This document shows, one piece after another, positions 10,031 through 18,090 of a DNA stretch of 64,000 bases. The notes under the pieces were generated by a model that worked only from the letters and a program-made list of their open reading frames with translations, was not told the DNA's origin and did not search any database. Numbering within the stretch: position 1 is the stretch's first letter; each line of letters opens with the position of its first letter. The DNA comes from Lysobacter_I brunescens (GTDB lineage: Bacteria > Pseudomonadota > Gammaproteobacteria > Xanthomonadales > Xanthomonadaceae). The position numbers and the translations under genes were made by a program. The stretch covers positions 186,001-250,000 of the forward strand of contig NZ_JBHTIF010000001.1 of NCBI RefSeq assembly GCF_042677005.1. The letters are read 5' to 3'.

Positions 10031-10170
10031 TGTAGAGCGGACCTTGGTCCGCTCCGCTTTTCACTGGCCATCAGCGGACTTTGGCTCGCTCGGCTTTTCG
10101 CTGGCAATCAGCGAACCCTGGTCCGCTCGCACGTGTCGAAGGGCATGAGCGGACCAAGGTCCGCTCTACA
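10031..10170. repeat. Four-copy palindromic repeat array (AGCGGACC/GGTCCGCT)
   Basis: The space between valS and rimI is filled by four related palindromic units about 36-39 bases apart. They start near 10034, 10071, 10108 and 10147. The outer two (10031-10054 and 10147-10170) are perfect 24-base reverse complements of each other, each with the core agcggaccttggtccgct. The two inner copies are degenerate. Each unit can fold alone and the outer pair can fold together. The array lies between convergent genes and may serve as a bidirectional terminator. It is typical of REP-like sequence families. Confidence 0.8.
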
Positions 10171-10185
10171 ACAGCAGCGGCGCGA

Positions 10186-10686
10186 TCACGCGTCGGGCAG
10201 CAGCTCCATCGCCATCACGATCGCGTCCTCGCGGCCCATGTTCGCAGGGTAGTAGCGCGGGCGGCGGCCGATCTCGTTGAAGCCCTCGGCGAAATACAGC
10301 CCGATCGCGCGCGGATTCGACGGCCGCACTTCCAGGAAAATGCGCTCGGCGCGATGCATGCGCGCGACCTGCACCAGGCTGCGCAGCAGGCGCCGGCCGT
10401 GGCCGCGCCCGTGTTCCAGCGGGTCGATGCAGATGTTGAGGATATGCCCCTCGCCTGCGGCGATGCTGATGATGCCGTAGCCGATGATGACCTCGCCGCG
10501 AACCAGCAGCCAGGACGGATACGCCGCGCGCAGGCAGTCGCGGAAGATGCCGGCGGTCCACGGGAACGGATAGGCGCGGACCTCGATGGCCATCACCGCG
10601 TCGACATCGTCTTCGCGCATCGCGCGCAGCTGGAGTGGCGCGAGCGCGTCCGCGAAGTCGTCCGGCGGCAGCGGCGCCGCGCTCAT
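10186..10686 (-). CDS. rimI: Ribosomal protein S18-alanine N-acetyltransferase RimI
   Basis: RimI is a GNAT acetyltransferase that acetylates the N-terminal alanine of ribosomal protein S18. The chosen start at 10686 (MSAAPLPPDDFADAL) overlaps the upstream stop by ATGA and gives 166 residues. An upstream start at 10722 is possible but less likely. The GNAT features are the strand-helix-strand around AYPFPWTAGIFRDCLRAAYPSW, the acetyl-CoA loop EHGRGHGRRLLRSL, and the C-terminal LEVRPSNPRAIGLYFAEGF. It follows holD directly, as in E. coli, where holD and rimI are neighbours. Confidence 0.9.
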   Translation of the reverse strand: MSAAPLPPDDFADALAPLQLRAMREDDVDAVMAIEVRAYPFPWTAGIFRDCLRAAYPSWLLVRGEVIIGYGIISIAAGEGHILNICIDPLEHGRGHGRRLLRSLVQVARMHRAERIFLEVRPSNPRAIGLYFAEGFNEIGRRPRYYPANMGREDAIVMAMELLPDA

Positions 10687-10976
10687 GTCCCGCGACGCCT
10701 CAATCCGCGCAGACGCGGCCACAGCGCGCGCTTGGCGCGCGGGTCGGCGCGCAGCGCCTGCGGCGACGGCCAGGTCGGTGCGTCGCGCAGCGCGTCGGGA
10801 TCATCGCGATGGCGCGCGGCCGCGCGCAGCAGCGCCTCCACCAGCGGGTCGTCCGGCCATTCGAACGGAATCGCATGCGCGGTCCCGGGCAGCGCGATCG
10901 CCAGCCGGTCGAGCGAATGCCCCAGCGCCGCGAGCACCTCGCGCTGCACCGGATCCCATTGCGGCGCCGCGCTCAT
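10683..10976 (-). CDS. holD: Probable DNA polymerase III psi subunit
   Basis: This 97-residue protein is ATGA-coupled at both ends, to pssA upstream and rimI downstream. The C-terminal part, PSPQALRADPRAKRALWPRL (residues 70-89), resembles the end of E. coli HolD, which reads A/S-P-x-L-x-D-L-R-A-N-P-x-A-R-x-A-L-W. HolD is also next to rimI in E. coli. The middle (RLAIALPGTAHAIPFEWPDDPLVEALLRAA) fits the psi core. Psi bridges chi to the clamp loader. Psi is poorly conserved in sequence, so position and the C-terminal motif carry the call. It would pair with the chi protein encoded by holC here. Confidence 0.65.
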   Translation of the reverse strand: MSAAPQWDPVQREVLAALGHSLDRLAIALPGTAHAIPFEWPDDPLVEALLRAAARHRDDPDALRDAPTWPSPQALRADPRAKRALWPRLRGLRRRGT

Positions 10977-11746
10977 TCGGCCGCCACCGGGCGCCGGGCC
11001 TGGCGGCGAGCGAGCAGCGGCCCGAAGATCGCGAAGCCGGCCGTGGCGGCGAGCAGCACCTTCGGGGCGTCGATCACCAGGCCGATGATGACCGCGAGCA
11101 GCACCAGCAGGGCCAGGAACGGCACCCGCTCGCCCTGCGGACCGGGCTTGCCCCCCTTGAAGCTGGGGTAGCGGAAGCGGCTGACCATCAGCAGGCCGGC
11201 CGCGACGGTCACGGCCAGCGCGGCATACCGCACGTCCTCGCCCGCCCAGCCCAGGTCGTGCATCACCCAGACGAAGCTCGCCATCAGGCCGGCCGCAGCC
11301 GGGCTGGGCAGGCCGATGAACCAGCGTTTGTCGACGGTGCCGACCTGGCTGTTGAAGCGCGCCAGGCGCAGCGCGGCGCAGGCGGCGTAGAGGAAGGCGC
11401 CCAGCCAGCCGATCTTGCCCAGGGTCGGGCTGTCCAGGCGCATCGCCTCCAACGCCCAGTGGTACATCACCAGCGACGGCGCCATGCCGAAGCTGATGAG
11501 GTCGGACAGCGAGTCGTACTGCACCCCGAATTCGCTCTGCGTGTTGGTCATCCGCGCGACGCGGCCGTCCAGTCCGTCGAGCACGGCCGCGATGAAGATC
11601 GCGATGCAGGCCGGCTCGTAGCGCCCCTGCGAGGCGGCGATGATCGCGAAGAAGCCGGAGAAGAGCGCCGCCGTGGTGAACAGGTTCGGCAGCAGGTAGA
11701 TGCCGCGCGGACGGCGGGGCGGCAAGGGCGCGTGTTCGGGTTCCAT
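10973..11746 (-). CDS. pssA: CDP-diacylglycerol--serine O-phosphatidyltransferase
   Basis: PssA condenses CDP-diacylglycerol with serine to make phosphatidylserine, the precursor of phosphatidylethanolamine. It is the membrane-embedded CDP-alcohol phosphotransferase type. The 257 residues carry the complete signature D57-x2-D60-G61-x2-A64-R65, G74, D78 and D82 (VLDGLDGRVARMTNTQSEFG and VQYDSLSDLISFG). About seven or eight membrane helices follow. The start is ATG 11746 (MEPEHAPLPPRRPRG); the open frame upstream of it is antisense to other sequence. The stop overlaps the holD start, so phospholipid synthesis, replication and ribosome modification genes share one transcript. Confidence 0.93.
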   Translation of the reverse strand: MEPEHAPLPPRRPRGIYLLPNLFTTAALFSGFFAIIAASQGRYEPACIAIFIAAVLDGLDGRVARMTNTQSEFGVQYDSLSDLISFGMAPSLVMYHWALEAMRLDSPTLGKIGWLGAFLYAACAALRLARFNSQVGTVDKRWFIGLPSPAAAGLMASFVWVMHDLGWAGEDVRYAALAVTVAAGLLMVSRFRYPSFKGGKPGPQGERVPFLALLVLLAVIIGLVIDAPKVLLAATAGFAIFGPLLARRQARRPVAAE

Positions 11747-11935
11747 GGCCGCAGTGTATCCGGCGGCGGGCGGCCATGGCATTGCGTGAGCCACGTCACG
11801 CCAGCAACCGGGCCCAGCCGCTCTCCTGGCACGGTTCGGCGCGAAAAGTGACGGGGGACACGCTCGATGCTTGCACCCGCCCCCGGCGGAGTGATGCAAT
11901 CCCCGGGCCCCCACCGGTCGCCTGCAGGTATCGCC

Positions 11936-12391
11936 ATGAACCGCGCCATCATCCCCGCCCTCGCCGCCTCGGCACTCGCCCTGGCCCTGGCTGCACCGGC
12001 GAGCGCCTGGCAGCAGGTGTACAAGTGGAAGGACGCCAACGGCGTCACCCACTACTCCCAGAACCCGCCGCCGGCCGGCAAGTTCGAGTCGCGGACCATC
12101 GTCGACCGCCAGCCGACCGCCACCAGCGGCCCCCAGCCGGGCGACAAGCCCGCCGAATCGACGCAGTGCGCCCGCGCGCGCAGCAACATCGACCTGATCA
12201 ACAGCGGCGTGGCCCTCAAGGTCGACAGCGACAACGACGGCAAGCCCGACCGCGACATCAACGAGGCCGAGCGCAAGCGCCAGCTCGACATCAACCAGAT
12301 CGTGCTGCGCGCCAACTGCAGCGCCCCGGCCAGCGGCCAGAAGGGCGGCAAGTCCGAGCCCGCGCCGCCGCCGAACACCAACGCCTTCTGA
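11936..12391 (+). CDS. Secreted or periplasmic DUF4124 protein
   Basis: This 151-residue protein begins with a clear signal peptide (MNRAIIPALAASALALALAAPASA, cut after A24). A DUF4124 domain follows directly: QQVYKWKDANGVTHYSQNPPP, where the Y-x-W-x-D-x-x-G-V-x-H-Y pattern is diagnostic. The rest (C-A-R-A-R-S-N-I-D-L-I and the DSDNDGKPDRDINEAERKRQ region) is polar, and the tail is Pro-rich. DUF4124 proteins are common in Xanthomonadaceae and are thought to be envelope proteins, but no molecular role is established. ATG 11936 was chosen because it begins the signal peptide. A CACAAT box for the downstream proS lies just past its end. Confidence 0.8.
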   Translation: MNRAIIPALAASALALALAAPASAWQQVYKWKDANGVTHYSQNPPPAGKFESRTIVDRQPTATSGPQPGDKPAESTQCARARSNIDLINSGVALKVDSDNDGKPDRDINEAERKRQLDINQIVLRANCSAPASGQKGGKSEPAPPPNTNAF

Positions 12392-12456
12392 GCCCGCGCC
12401 ACGGGGCCGGCGCGCGCCCGGACGGGCCTGCGGACCCCGGGTCGGCCGACATCGGG

Positions 12457-12462
12457 CACAAT
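12457..12462 (+). promoter_or_regulatory. Possible -10 element upstream of proS
   Basis: The hexamer CACAAT lies 32 bases before the proS ATG. The same CACAAT or TANAAT box followed by a G-rich stretch recurs before other genes in the window (for example 19100, 48788, 59217). No good -35 box is visible, so the call rests on the box and its placement. Confidence 0.35.
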
Positions 12463-12494
12463 GGGGGCTTCGTGTCCGCTCCCCACAAATCCCC

Positions 12495-14210
12495 ATGCGC
12501 CTCTCGCAGTTCCATCTCCGCACCGAAAAGGAAACGCCCGCAGATGCCGAGGTCGTCAGCCATCAGCTGATGCTCCGCGCCGGCATGCTGCGCAAGCTCG
12601 CCGCCGGCCTGTACACCTGGAGCCCGCTGGGCCTGCGCGTGCTGCGCAAGGTGGAGACCGTCGTCCGCGAGGAAATGAACCGCGCCGGCGCGGTCGAACT
12701 GCTGATGCCGACGATCCAGCCGCGCGAGCTGTGGGAAGAGACCGGCCGCTGGCAGAAATTCGGCGGGCAGCTGCTGAAGATCAAGGACCGCAAGGAGGCC
12801 GAATACTGCTACGGCCCCACCGCCGAGGAAGTGGTCACCGATTTCGCCCGCCAGGAAATCAGCAGCTACAAGCAGCTGCCGGTGAACTTCTACAACATCC
12901 AGTGGAAGTTCCGCGACGAGATCCGTCCGCGCTTCGGCGTGATGCGCGCGCGCGAATTCCTGATGAAGGACGCGTATTCGTTCCATATCGACGATGCCTC
13001 GCTCGATGCCGAATACCGAAACATGTACGACACCTACGCGCGCATCTTCACCCGCCTGGGCCTGAAGTTCCGTGCGGTGTTCGCCGACACCGGCGCGATC
13101 GGCGGCAGCGCGTCGCACGAATTCCACGTCATCGCCGATTCGGGCGAGGACGCCATCGCGTATTCCGATACGTCGGAATACGCGGCCAACGTCGAACTCG
13201 CGGAAGCCGTGTCGCCGGGCGAACGCGCCGACGCCACCGAAACGATGCGCAAGGTCGATACGCCGACGCAGAAGACCTGCGAGGACGTCGCCGCGCTGCT
13301 CGGCATCGCGCTGACGCGCACGGTGAAGTCGGTCGCGCTGATGGGCACCGATGCCGAAGGCCAGCCGCAGTTCGTGCTCGCGCTGGTGCGCGGCGACCAC
13401 ATGGTCAACGAGATCAAGCTGTCGAAGGTGCCCGGCCTGGCGGATTACCGCATGGCCACCGAAGCGGAAATCCTCGAACATCTCGGCAGCGAGCCGGGCT
13501 TCCTCGGCCCCGTGAAGCCGGCGAAGGCGATCCGAATCGTCGCAGACCGCAGCGTCGCGGCGATGCACGATTTCGTGGTCGGCGCGAACGAAGCGGGCTT
13601 CCACCTCGCCGGCGTGAACTGGGGCCGCGACCTGCCCGTGCCCGATGAAATCGCGGACATCCGCAACGTCGTCGCAGGCGATCCCTCGCCCTGCGGCAAC
13701 GGCACGCTGGGCATCGCGCGCGGCATCGAGGTCGGCCATGTCTTCGCGCTGGGTCGCAAGTATTCCGAAGCGATGAAGTGCACCGTGCTGGACGCGAACG
13801 GCAAGGCCGTCACGCCGGCGATGGGCTGCTATGGCATCGGCGTCAGCCGCATCGTCGCCGCCGCGATCGAACAGAACCACGACGACAACGGCATCGTCTG
13901 GCCGGACGCGATGGCGCCGTGGCAGGTCGCCGTGTGCTTGATCAACCCGAAGAACGATGCCAACGTCGCCGCTGCGGCGCAGGCGCTGTACGACGACCTG
14001 AACGCTGCCGGCCTCGACGCGCTGCTCGACGATCGCGGCCTGCGCCCGGGCGCGATGTTCGCCGACATCGAGCTGATCGGCATCCCGCACCGTGTGGTGG
14101 TGTCCGAACGCGGCCTCGCCGCGGGCACCTTCGAATATCGCGCGCGCGTCGCCAGCGAAGCGGAGCAGCTCGACCGCGCCGCGCTGTTCGAGCGGCTGTC
14201 GCGCCGCTGA
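12495..14210 (+). CDS. proS: Prolyl-tRNA synthetase, bacterial type with editing insert
   Basis: ProS charges tRNA-Pro. The 571 residues match the long bacterial type (E. coli has 572). Class II motifs are present: motif 2 in FRDEIRPRFGVMRAREFLMKD and motif 3 in GCYGIGVSRIVAAAIEQ. The INS editing domain, which clears Ala-tRNA-Pro, lies between them at about residues 225-405. The C-terminal anticodon-binding domain ends in a short Arg-rich tail. The start is ATG 12495 (MRLSQFHLRTEKETPADAEVVSHQLMLRAGM region), the usual N-terminus of the enzyme. The gene stands alone, with hairpins following its stop. Confidence 0.97.
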   Translation: MRLSQFHLRTEKETPADAEVVSHQLMLRAGMLRKLAAGLYTWSPLGLRVLRKVETVVREEMNRAGAVELLMPTIQPRELWEETGRWQKFGGQLLKIKDRKEAEYCYGPTAEEVVTDFARQEISSYKQLPVNFYNIQWKFRDEIRPRFGVMRAREFLMKDAYSFHIDDASLDAEYRNMYDTYARIFTRLGLKFRAVFADTGAIGGSASHEFHVIADSGEDAIAYSDTSEYAANVELAEAVSPGERADATETMRKVDTPTQKTCEDVAALLGIALTRTVKSVALMGTDAEGQPQFVLALVRGDHMVNEIKLSKVPGLADYRMATEAEILEHLGSEPGFLGPVKPAKAIRIVADRSVAAMHDFVVGANEAGFHLAGVNWGRDLPVPDEIADIRNVVAGDPSPCGNGTLGIARGIEVGHVFALGRKYSEAMKCTVLDANGKAVTPAMGCYGIGVSRIVAAAIEQNHDDNGIVWPDAMAPWQVAVCLINPKNDANVAAAAQALYDDLNAAGLDALLDDRGLRPGAMFADIELIGIPHRVVVSERGLAAGTFEYRARVASEAEQLDRAALFERLSRR

Positions 14211-14254
14211 GGGAAAATCCCGCGGCGCCCGCCGGCGTCGGCCGGAAAATGGTG

Positions 14255-14310
14255 GGGTCGCGGCGGATAATCCGCCGCGACCCGGAAAAAACCCTGCGCC
14301 GGCTTTTTTT
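14255..14310 (+). terminator. Hairpin and T-run between proS and the H-NS gene
   Basis: Bases 14255-14267 (gggtcgcggcgga) and 14271-14283 (tccgccgcgaccc) form a perfect 13-base stem with a 3-base loop. An A6 run, a GCCGGC palindrome and a T7 run follow at 14303-14309. The first hairpin lacks a directly following T-run, so it could be a terminator for proS or a leader structure of the H-NS mRNA. It sits 84 bases before the H-NS start. Confidence 0.55.
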
Positions 14311-14366
14311 GATTATCATCCGTGCGCCGCGTGGATGCGCGGCTTCCCCTGATTTTCGGAGTGTTT

Positions 14367-14720
14367 ATGGCATTCGATTTGAAAGATCTGACCGAGAAGG
14401 ACCTGAAGGCGTTGATCACGCAAGCCAAGAAGCAGCAGTCCGCGCTGAACAAGCGGAAACCGATCGCCGTGGTCCGCAAGAAACTGACTTCGCTCGCGAA
14501 AGCAGAGGGCTATACGATCGCCGAGTTGTTCGGCGGCAAGGCGCCGGCGGGGAAAAAGGCAGCGAAACAGGCCGGCACCACGACGCGCAAGGTCGCGCCG
14601 AAGTACCGCAACCCGGCCAATCCGAAGGAGACCTGGAGCGGTCGCGGCAAGCAGCCGCGCTGGCTCGCCGAGCAGGTCAAGAAGGGCAAGAAGCCCGAGG
14701 ATTTCCTGATCAAGAAGTGA
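14367..14720 (+). CDS. H-NS family nucleoid protein
   Basis: This 117-residue basic protein has the two-part H-NS layout. An N-terminal oligomerising helix region (DLKDLTEKDLKALITQAKKQ) is joined by a linker to a C-terminal DNA-binding domain (residues about 78-117). The C-terminus shows YRNPANPKETWSGRGKQPRW, the signature that inserts its G-R-G-K-Q loop in the minor groove of AT-rich DNA. It silences horizontally acquired genes in related bacteria. ATG 14367 has a good ribosome binding site (cggagtg). The region just upstream is AT-rich for this genome (ttttttgattatcat), which would allow self-repression. A strong terminator follows the stop. Confidence 0.9.
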   Translation: MAFDLKDLTEKDLKALITQAKKQQSALNKRKPIAVVRKKLTSLAKAEGYTIAELFGGKAPAGKKAAKQAGTTTRKVAPKYRNPANPKETWSGRGKQPRWLAEQVKKGKKPEDFLIKK

Positions 14721-14744
14721 GATCGCCTCGCTTCGACGCGTTGG

Positions 14745-14772
14745 AAACGCCGGCCATCGCGCCGGCGTTTTT
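14745..14772 (+). terminator. Rho-independent terminator of the H-NS gene
   Basis: A 10-base stem (aaacgccggc / gccggcgttt) with a 6-base loop ends in a T-run (ttttt). It lies 25 bases past the H-NS stop and before the converging exporter gene. The A-run on the left arm could let it work in both directions. Confidence 0.8.
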
Positions 14773-14796
14773 CGTTGCGGGCGTGGTTCCGTCGGA

Positions 14797-16035
14797 TCAG
14801 AGATTGCGCCGTGTCGGGATCAGGATATTCCCGAACAGCAGGCCTGCGACCAGGGCGAGCAGGATATTCAATGCCGCCAGCGCGGCAGCCTGGCCCGCGC
14901 CCATGCTCTGCTCCTGCACCACCGCGAGCAGGCCGCGCAGGCTGGCGCTGCCGGGCACCAGCATGACGATTCCGGGCAGGCGCACCAGCGCCCCGGGCAG
15001 GTTGAACCAGCGCGCATACGCATTGCCGGCTGCGGTCATGACCAGCGCGGCGACGAACACGCCAGCCGTGCTGCCCCAGGCGCCACCGACGAATTTCGAG
15101 ATCAGGTAGCCGCTCGCTGCAGACAGCATCACTAGCGGGTAATGCCGGCGATTGCTGCGGAACAGCACCGCGAAGGCAAAAGCGCCGAGCAGCAGCGCGA
15201 TCCATTCGACCCAGTCGGGCTGCGGTCGCAGCGGACGGATCTGCGGCTGCAGGCCGATCATCTCGGCGGCGGTCAGCGCCACCATCATGCCGATCGCCAG
15301 CTTGAGGATGGTGCTCATCGCACCGGCGAAGCGCGCCGTGCCGGAGACCAGGTTCTGGTTGGTCAGCTCGTTCACCGCATTGGTCAGCGCCATGCCGGGC
15401 ATGAGAACGATCAGCGAGGAAATGATGACCGTGTTGAGGTTCAACGGGCCGATGAAACTCGCGACCAGCACCGCGATGCCACCTGCGAACATCGCCGCCA
15501 GCGCATCGCTGGCTTCCTTCAGGCGCGGCCGGTTCTGCGTGGCGAGGTCAAGCAGACCGAGCAGCACGCCGGTGAGGCCGGCCGTCGCGATATCCAGCCA
15601 GGGCAGGCGCCAGAGGCCGGCCACCGCCGCAGCGGTGAGGCCGAAGGCGAAGATCGCCATGGCCCTGCCCCGCCAGCTACCCGGCCGGTCCAGGGCCTGC
15701 AGCGCGCGATGCCCCTCCTCCAGGTCCATCTGGCCGGTCACGACATCGTCGGCGATGCGATCGGCCTCGCACAGCTTGTACAGGTCGGTCTCACCCGGCG
15801 ACAGGCGCACCACGCGCACGGTGTCGTGCGGGGCGCGGCCGCTCTGGCCGAAGGACAGGATCATGCCGGTGGGGTTCGACCAGGCCCCGCATTCCAGGCC
15901 CAGCTTCGCCGCGACCGCCGTCACCGCGCCTTCCAGGCGATGCGCCGTGGTGCCATAGGCGTGCAGGCGGCTGGCCAGTTCGACCACGAAATCGACGCGG
16001 GTCACGAAGTCGTGCTGTGCGAACTGCTGCGCCAT
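14797..16035 (-). CDS. Threonine/serine exporter (ThrE family)
   Basis: The 412-residue protein has the ThrE layout. An N-terminal cytoplasmic domain (FVVELASRLHAYGTTAHRLE; LSFGQSGRAPHDTVRVVRL) resembles the ThrE hydrolase-like part. About ten transmembrane helices follow, with the conserved VLMPGMALTNAVNELTNQN and VPGSASLRGLL segments. The single long form combines the domains that are split into two proteins (YjjP and YjjB) in enterobacteria. The likely role is proton-driven export of threonine and serine from the cytoplasm. The start is ATG 16035. The gene converges on the H-NS gene and lies downstream of etfA on the same strand, separated from it by a terminator. Confidence 0.85.
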   Translation of the reverse strand: MAQQFAQHDFVTRVDFVVELASRLHAYGTTAHRLEGAVTAVAAKLGLECGAWSNPTGMILSFGQSGRAPHDTVRVVRLSPGETDLYKLCEADRIADDVVTGQMDLEEGHRALQALDRPGSWRGRAMAIFAFGLTAAAVAGLWRLPWLDIATAGLTGVLLGLLDLATQNRPRLKEASDALAAMFAGGIAVLVASFIGPLNLNTVIISSLIVLMPGMALTNAVNELTNQNLVSGTARFAGAMSTILKLAIGMMVALTAAEMIGLQPQIRPLRPQPDWVEWIALLLGAFAFAVLFRSNRRHYPLVMLSAASGYLISKFVGGAWGSTAGVFVAALVMTAAGNAYARWFNLPGALVRLPGIVMLVPGSASLRGLLAVVQEQSMGAGQAAALAALNILLALVAGLLFGNILIPTRRNL

Positions 16036-16143
16036 GTCGCCGGACTGCCAAGGGGTGCGACACGATAGCGCACGCGGCCGTCGCGCCGCGACCCGCCGGC
16101 CCGGCTGGACGCGCCACGCCGCGATCGACGATGCGGCCCGAAA

Positions 16144-16175
16144 CGCAAAGAGCCGGGTTTCCCCGGCTCTTTGCG
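16144..16175 (-). terminator. Terminator of the etfBA operon
   Basis: A perfect 14-base stem (cgcaaagagccggg / cccggctctttgcg) with a TTTC loop starts 22 bases past the etfA stop. On the minus strand the right arm ends in a short T-run within ctttgcg. The stem strength and placement support termination; the weak T-run makes it less certain. Confidence 0.65.
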
Positions 16176-16197
16176 TATTCGATGCGGAGGACCGCGC

Positions 16198-17136
16198 TTA
16201 GAGCGCCGCCTGCAGCTCCGGCAGCACCTTGAACAGGTCGCCGACCAGGCCGATGTCGGCGATCTCGAAGATCGGCGCATCGGCGTCCTTGTTGATCGCC
16301 ACGATCGTGCCGGCGTCCTTGATGCCGGTCAGGTGCTGGATCGCGCCGCTGATGCCGACCGCGACGTACAGCTCCGGGGCGATGATCTTGCCGGTCTGGC
16401 CGACCTGCAGTTCGTTCGGCACGTAGCCGGCGTCGACCGCCGCGCGCGACGCACCGACCGCAGCGCCGAGCTTGTCGGCGAGGTCGTACACGATCTTGAA
16501 GTTCTCGGCGGAACCGACGCCACGGCCACCGGAGACCACGCGACCGGCGCTCTGCAGGTCCGGGCGGTCCGACTTGCCGGCGGCGAGGCCGACGTAGCGG
16601 GTGTGGGTCGGCAGCGCGACATCGACGCCCAGCGCTTCGACGGCGGCGCTGCCGCCGCGCGCGGCTTCCGCCCACGAGGCGGTGCGCACGGTGGCGACCA
16701 CGACGCGGTCGGCGGCGGCTTCGACGGTGATGATCGCGTTGCCGGCGTAGATCGGGCGCTTGAAGGTGTGGCTGCCTTCGACGGCCATGATGTCGGAGAC
16801 CTGCGACACGCCGAGCAGCGCGGCGACGCAAGGCATCAGGTCCTTGCCGAAGGTGGTGCTGGGACCGAAGACGTGGCTGTAGCCGGCGGCGGCCTTCGCG
16901 ACCTGCGGCGCCTGCACCTGGGCGATGGCGTTGGCATTGGCGGCGTTGGCGACCACGAGCACCCTGGTCACGCCGGCGATCTGCGCGGCTTCGGCAGCGA
17001 CGCCGGCCGGATCGGCGGCGAGCACCAGCACGTCGATGGACGCGGGATTCAGCGCCTTCGCCGCGGTGACGCACTTGGCGGTGGACGCATTGAGCTTGCC
17101 GTCGTGGTGTTCGGCAACGATGAGAACCGTGGTCAT
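16198..17136 (-). CDS. etfA: Electron transfer flavoprotein alpha subunit
   Basis: EtfA carries FAD and, with EtfB, moves electrons from acyl-CoA and other dehydrogenases to ETF-ubiquinone oxidoreductase. The 312-residue protein starts at ATG 17136 (MTTVLIVAEHHDGKLN), and its start overlaps the etfB stop by one base (TAATG). The FAD domain is clear at the C-terminal end: GGRGVGSAENFKIV, KLGAAVGASRAAVDAG, QVGQTGKIIAPELY, GISGAIQHLTG and a final DADAPIFEIADIGLVGDL. The frame stays open far upstream, but that part is antisense or out of frame with etfB. Fatty acid and amino acid breakdown would depend on it. Confidence 0.95.
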   Translation of the reverse strand: MTTVLIVAEHHDGKLNASTAKCVTAAKALNPASIDVLVLAADPAGVAAEAAQIAGVTRVLVVANAANANAIAQVQAPQVAKAAAGYSHVFGPSTTFGKDLMPCVAALLGVSQVSDIMAVEGSHTFKRPIYAGNAIITVEAAADRVVVATVRTASWAEAARGGSAAVEALGVDVALPTHTRYVGLAAGKSDRPDLQSAGRVVSGGRGVGSAENFKIVYDLADKLGAAVGASRAAVDAGYVPNELQVGQTGKIIAPELYVAVGISGAIQHLTGIKDAGTIVAINKDADAPIFEIADIGLVGDLFKVLPELQAAL

Positions 17137-17882
17137 TACAGGAGCCCCTTCGCCTTGAGTGCGGCGACCAGTTCGGCCGCGTCCTTCACCATCACGCCCT
17201 TGCTGCGCTTGGCCGGCGGGGCGTAGTGGGTGGTCTTGTTGGTGTCGCCCGATTCGACGCCGAGGTCGGCGAACGCGATGGTCTCGAGCGGCTTGCTCTT
17301 GGCCTTCATGATGTCCGGCAGCTTGATGAAGCGCGGCTCGTTCAGGCGCAGGTCGGTGGTGACGACCGCCGGCAGGTCCACGTCGAGGGTTTCGAGGCCG
17401 GCGTCGACCTCGCGGACCACGGTGGCCTTGCCGTCTGCGATGTCGAGCTTGCCGGCGAAGGTCGCCTGCGGGCGGCCCCACAGCGTGGCCAGCATCTGGC
17501 CGGTCTGGTTGGCGTCGTCGTCGATCGCCTGCTTGCCGAGGATGACCAGGTCGGGCTGTTCGCGTTCGACCAGCTTGAGCAGCGCGCGCGCGGCGGTCAG
17601 CGATTCCATCGGCTGGTCGTTGACGACGTGGATGGCGCGGTTGGCGCCCATCGCCAGGCCGTTGCGCAGGTGCGGCTGGGCGTCGGCCGGGGCGATCGTG
17701 GCGACCACGACCTCGGTGGCGATGCCCTTGTCGCGCAGGCGCAGGGCTTCTTCCAGCGCGATGTCGTCGAAGGGATTGGGCGACAGCTTGACGCCGTCAG
17801 TGATCACGCCGGAGCCGTCCGGCTTGACCTGGATGCGGACGTTGTAGTCCACCACGCGCTTGTAGCCGACGAGGATCTTCAT
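17136..17882 (-). CDS. etfB: Electron transfer flavoprotein beta subunit
   Basis: EtfB is the AMP-binding partner of EtfA. The 248 residues match the family. The N-terminus MKILVGYKRVVDYNVRIQVK and the segment NPFDDIALEEALRLRDKG are typical. The recognition loop that docks into acyl-CoA dehydrogenases lies around ADGKATVVREVDAGLETLDV and LPAVVTTDLRLNEPRF. The gene is first in the operon, with etfA following at a 1-base overlap. The 208 bases upstream separate it from the ATP-grasp gene on the same strand and presumably hold its promoter. Confidence 0.95.
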   Translation of the reverse strand: MKILVGYKRVVDYNVRIQVKPDGSGVITDGVKLSPNPFDDIALEEALRLRDKGIATEVVVATIAPADAQPHLRNGLAMGANRAIHVVNDQPMESLTAARALLKLVEREQPDLVILGKQAIDDDANQTGQMLATLWGRPQATFAGKLDIADGKATVVREVDAGLETLDVDLPAVVTTDLRLNEPRFIKLPDIMKAKSKPLETIAFADLGVESGDTNKTTHYAPPAKRSKGVMVKDAAELVAALKAKGLL

Positions 17883-18090
17883 CGTTCGGGGGGTCCTGGG
17901 TGCGGAAACTGGTGAGGGAAAACCGGGGCCGGACGACGGACGGGCCGCGCCGGGCGAAGACCCGGAATTTTACCTGATCGGCCAGACCTTATCGGTCTTC
18001 GCCCGAGTGGTTGCTCGGTTCCTGCGGCGGTATACGGAATGCGCGATCCGCCGGTTGCGAGGTCCGGGGATGCGTGGCCGGACGCGCGAC

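Noticed and set aside
10031..10170. Possible CRISPR array
   Set aside because: The units are palindromic, only four, degenerate and without uniform spacers or cas genes.
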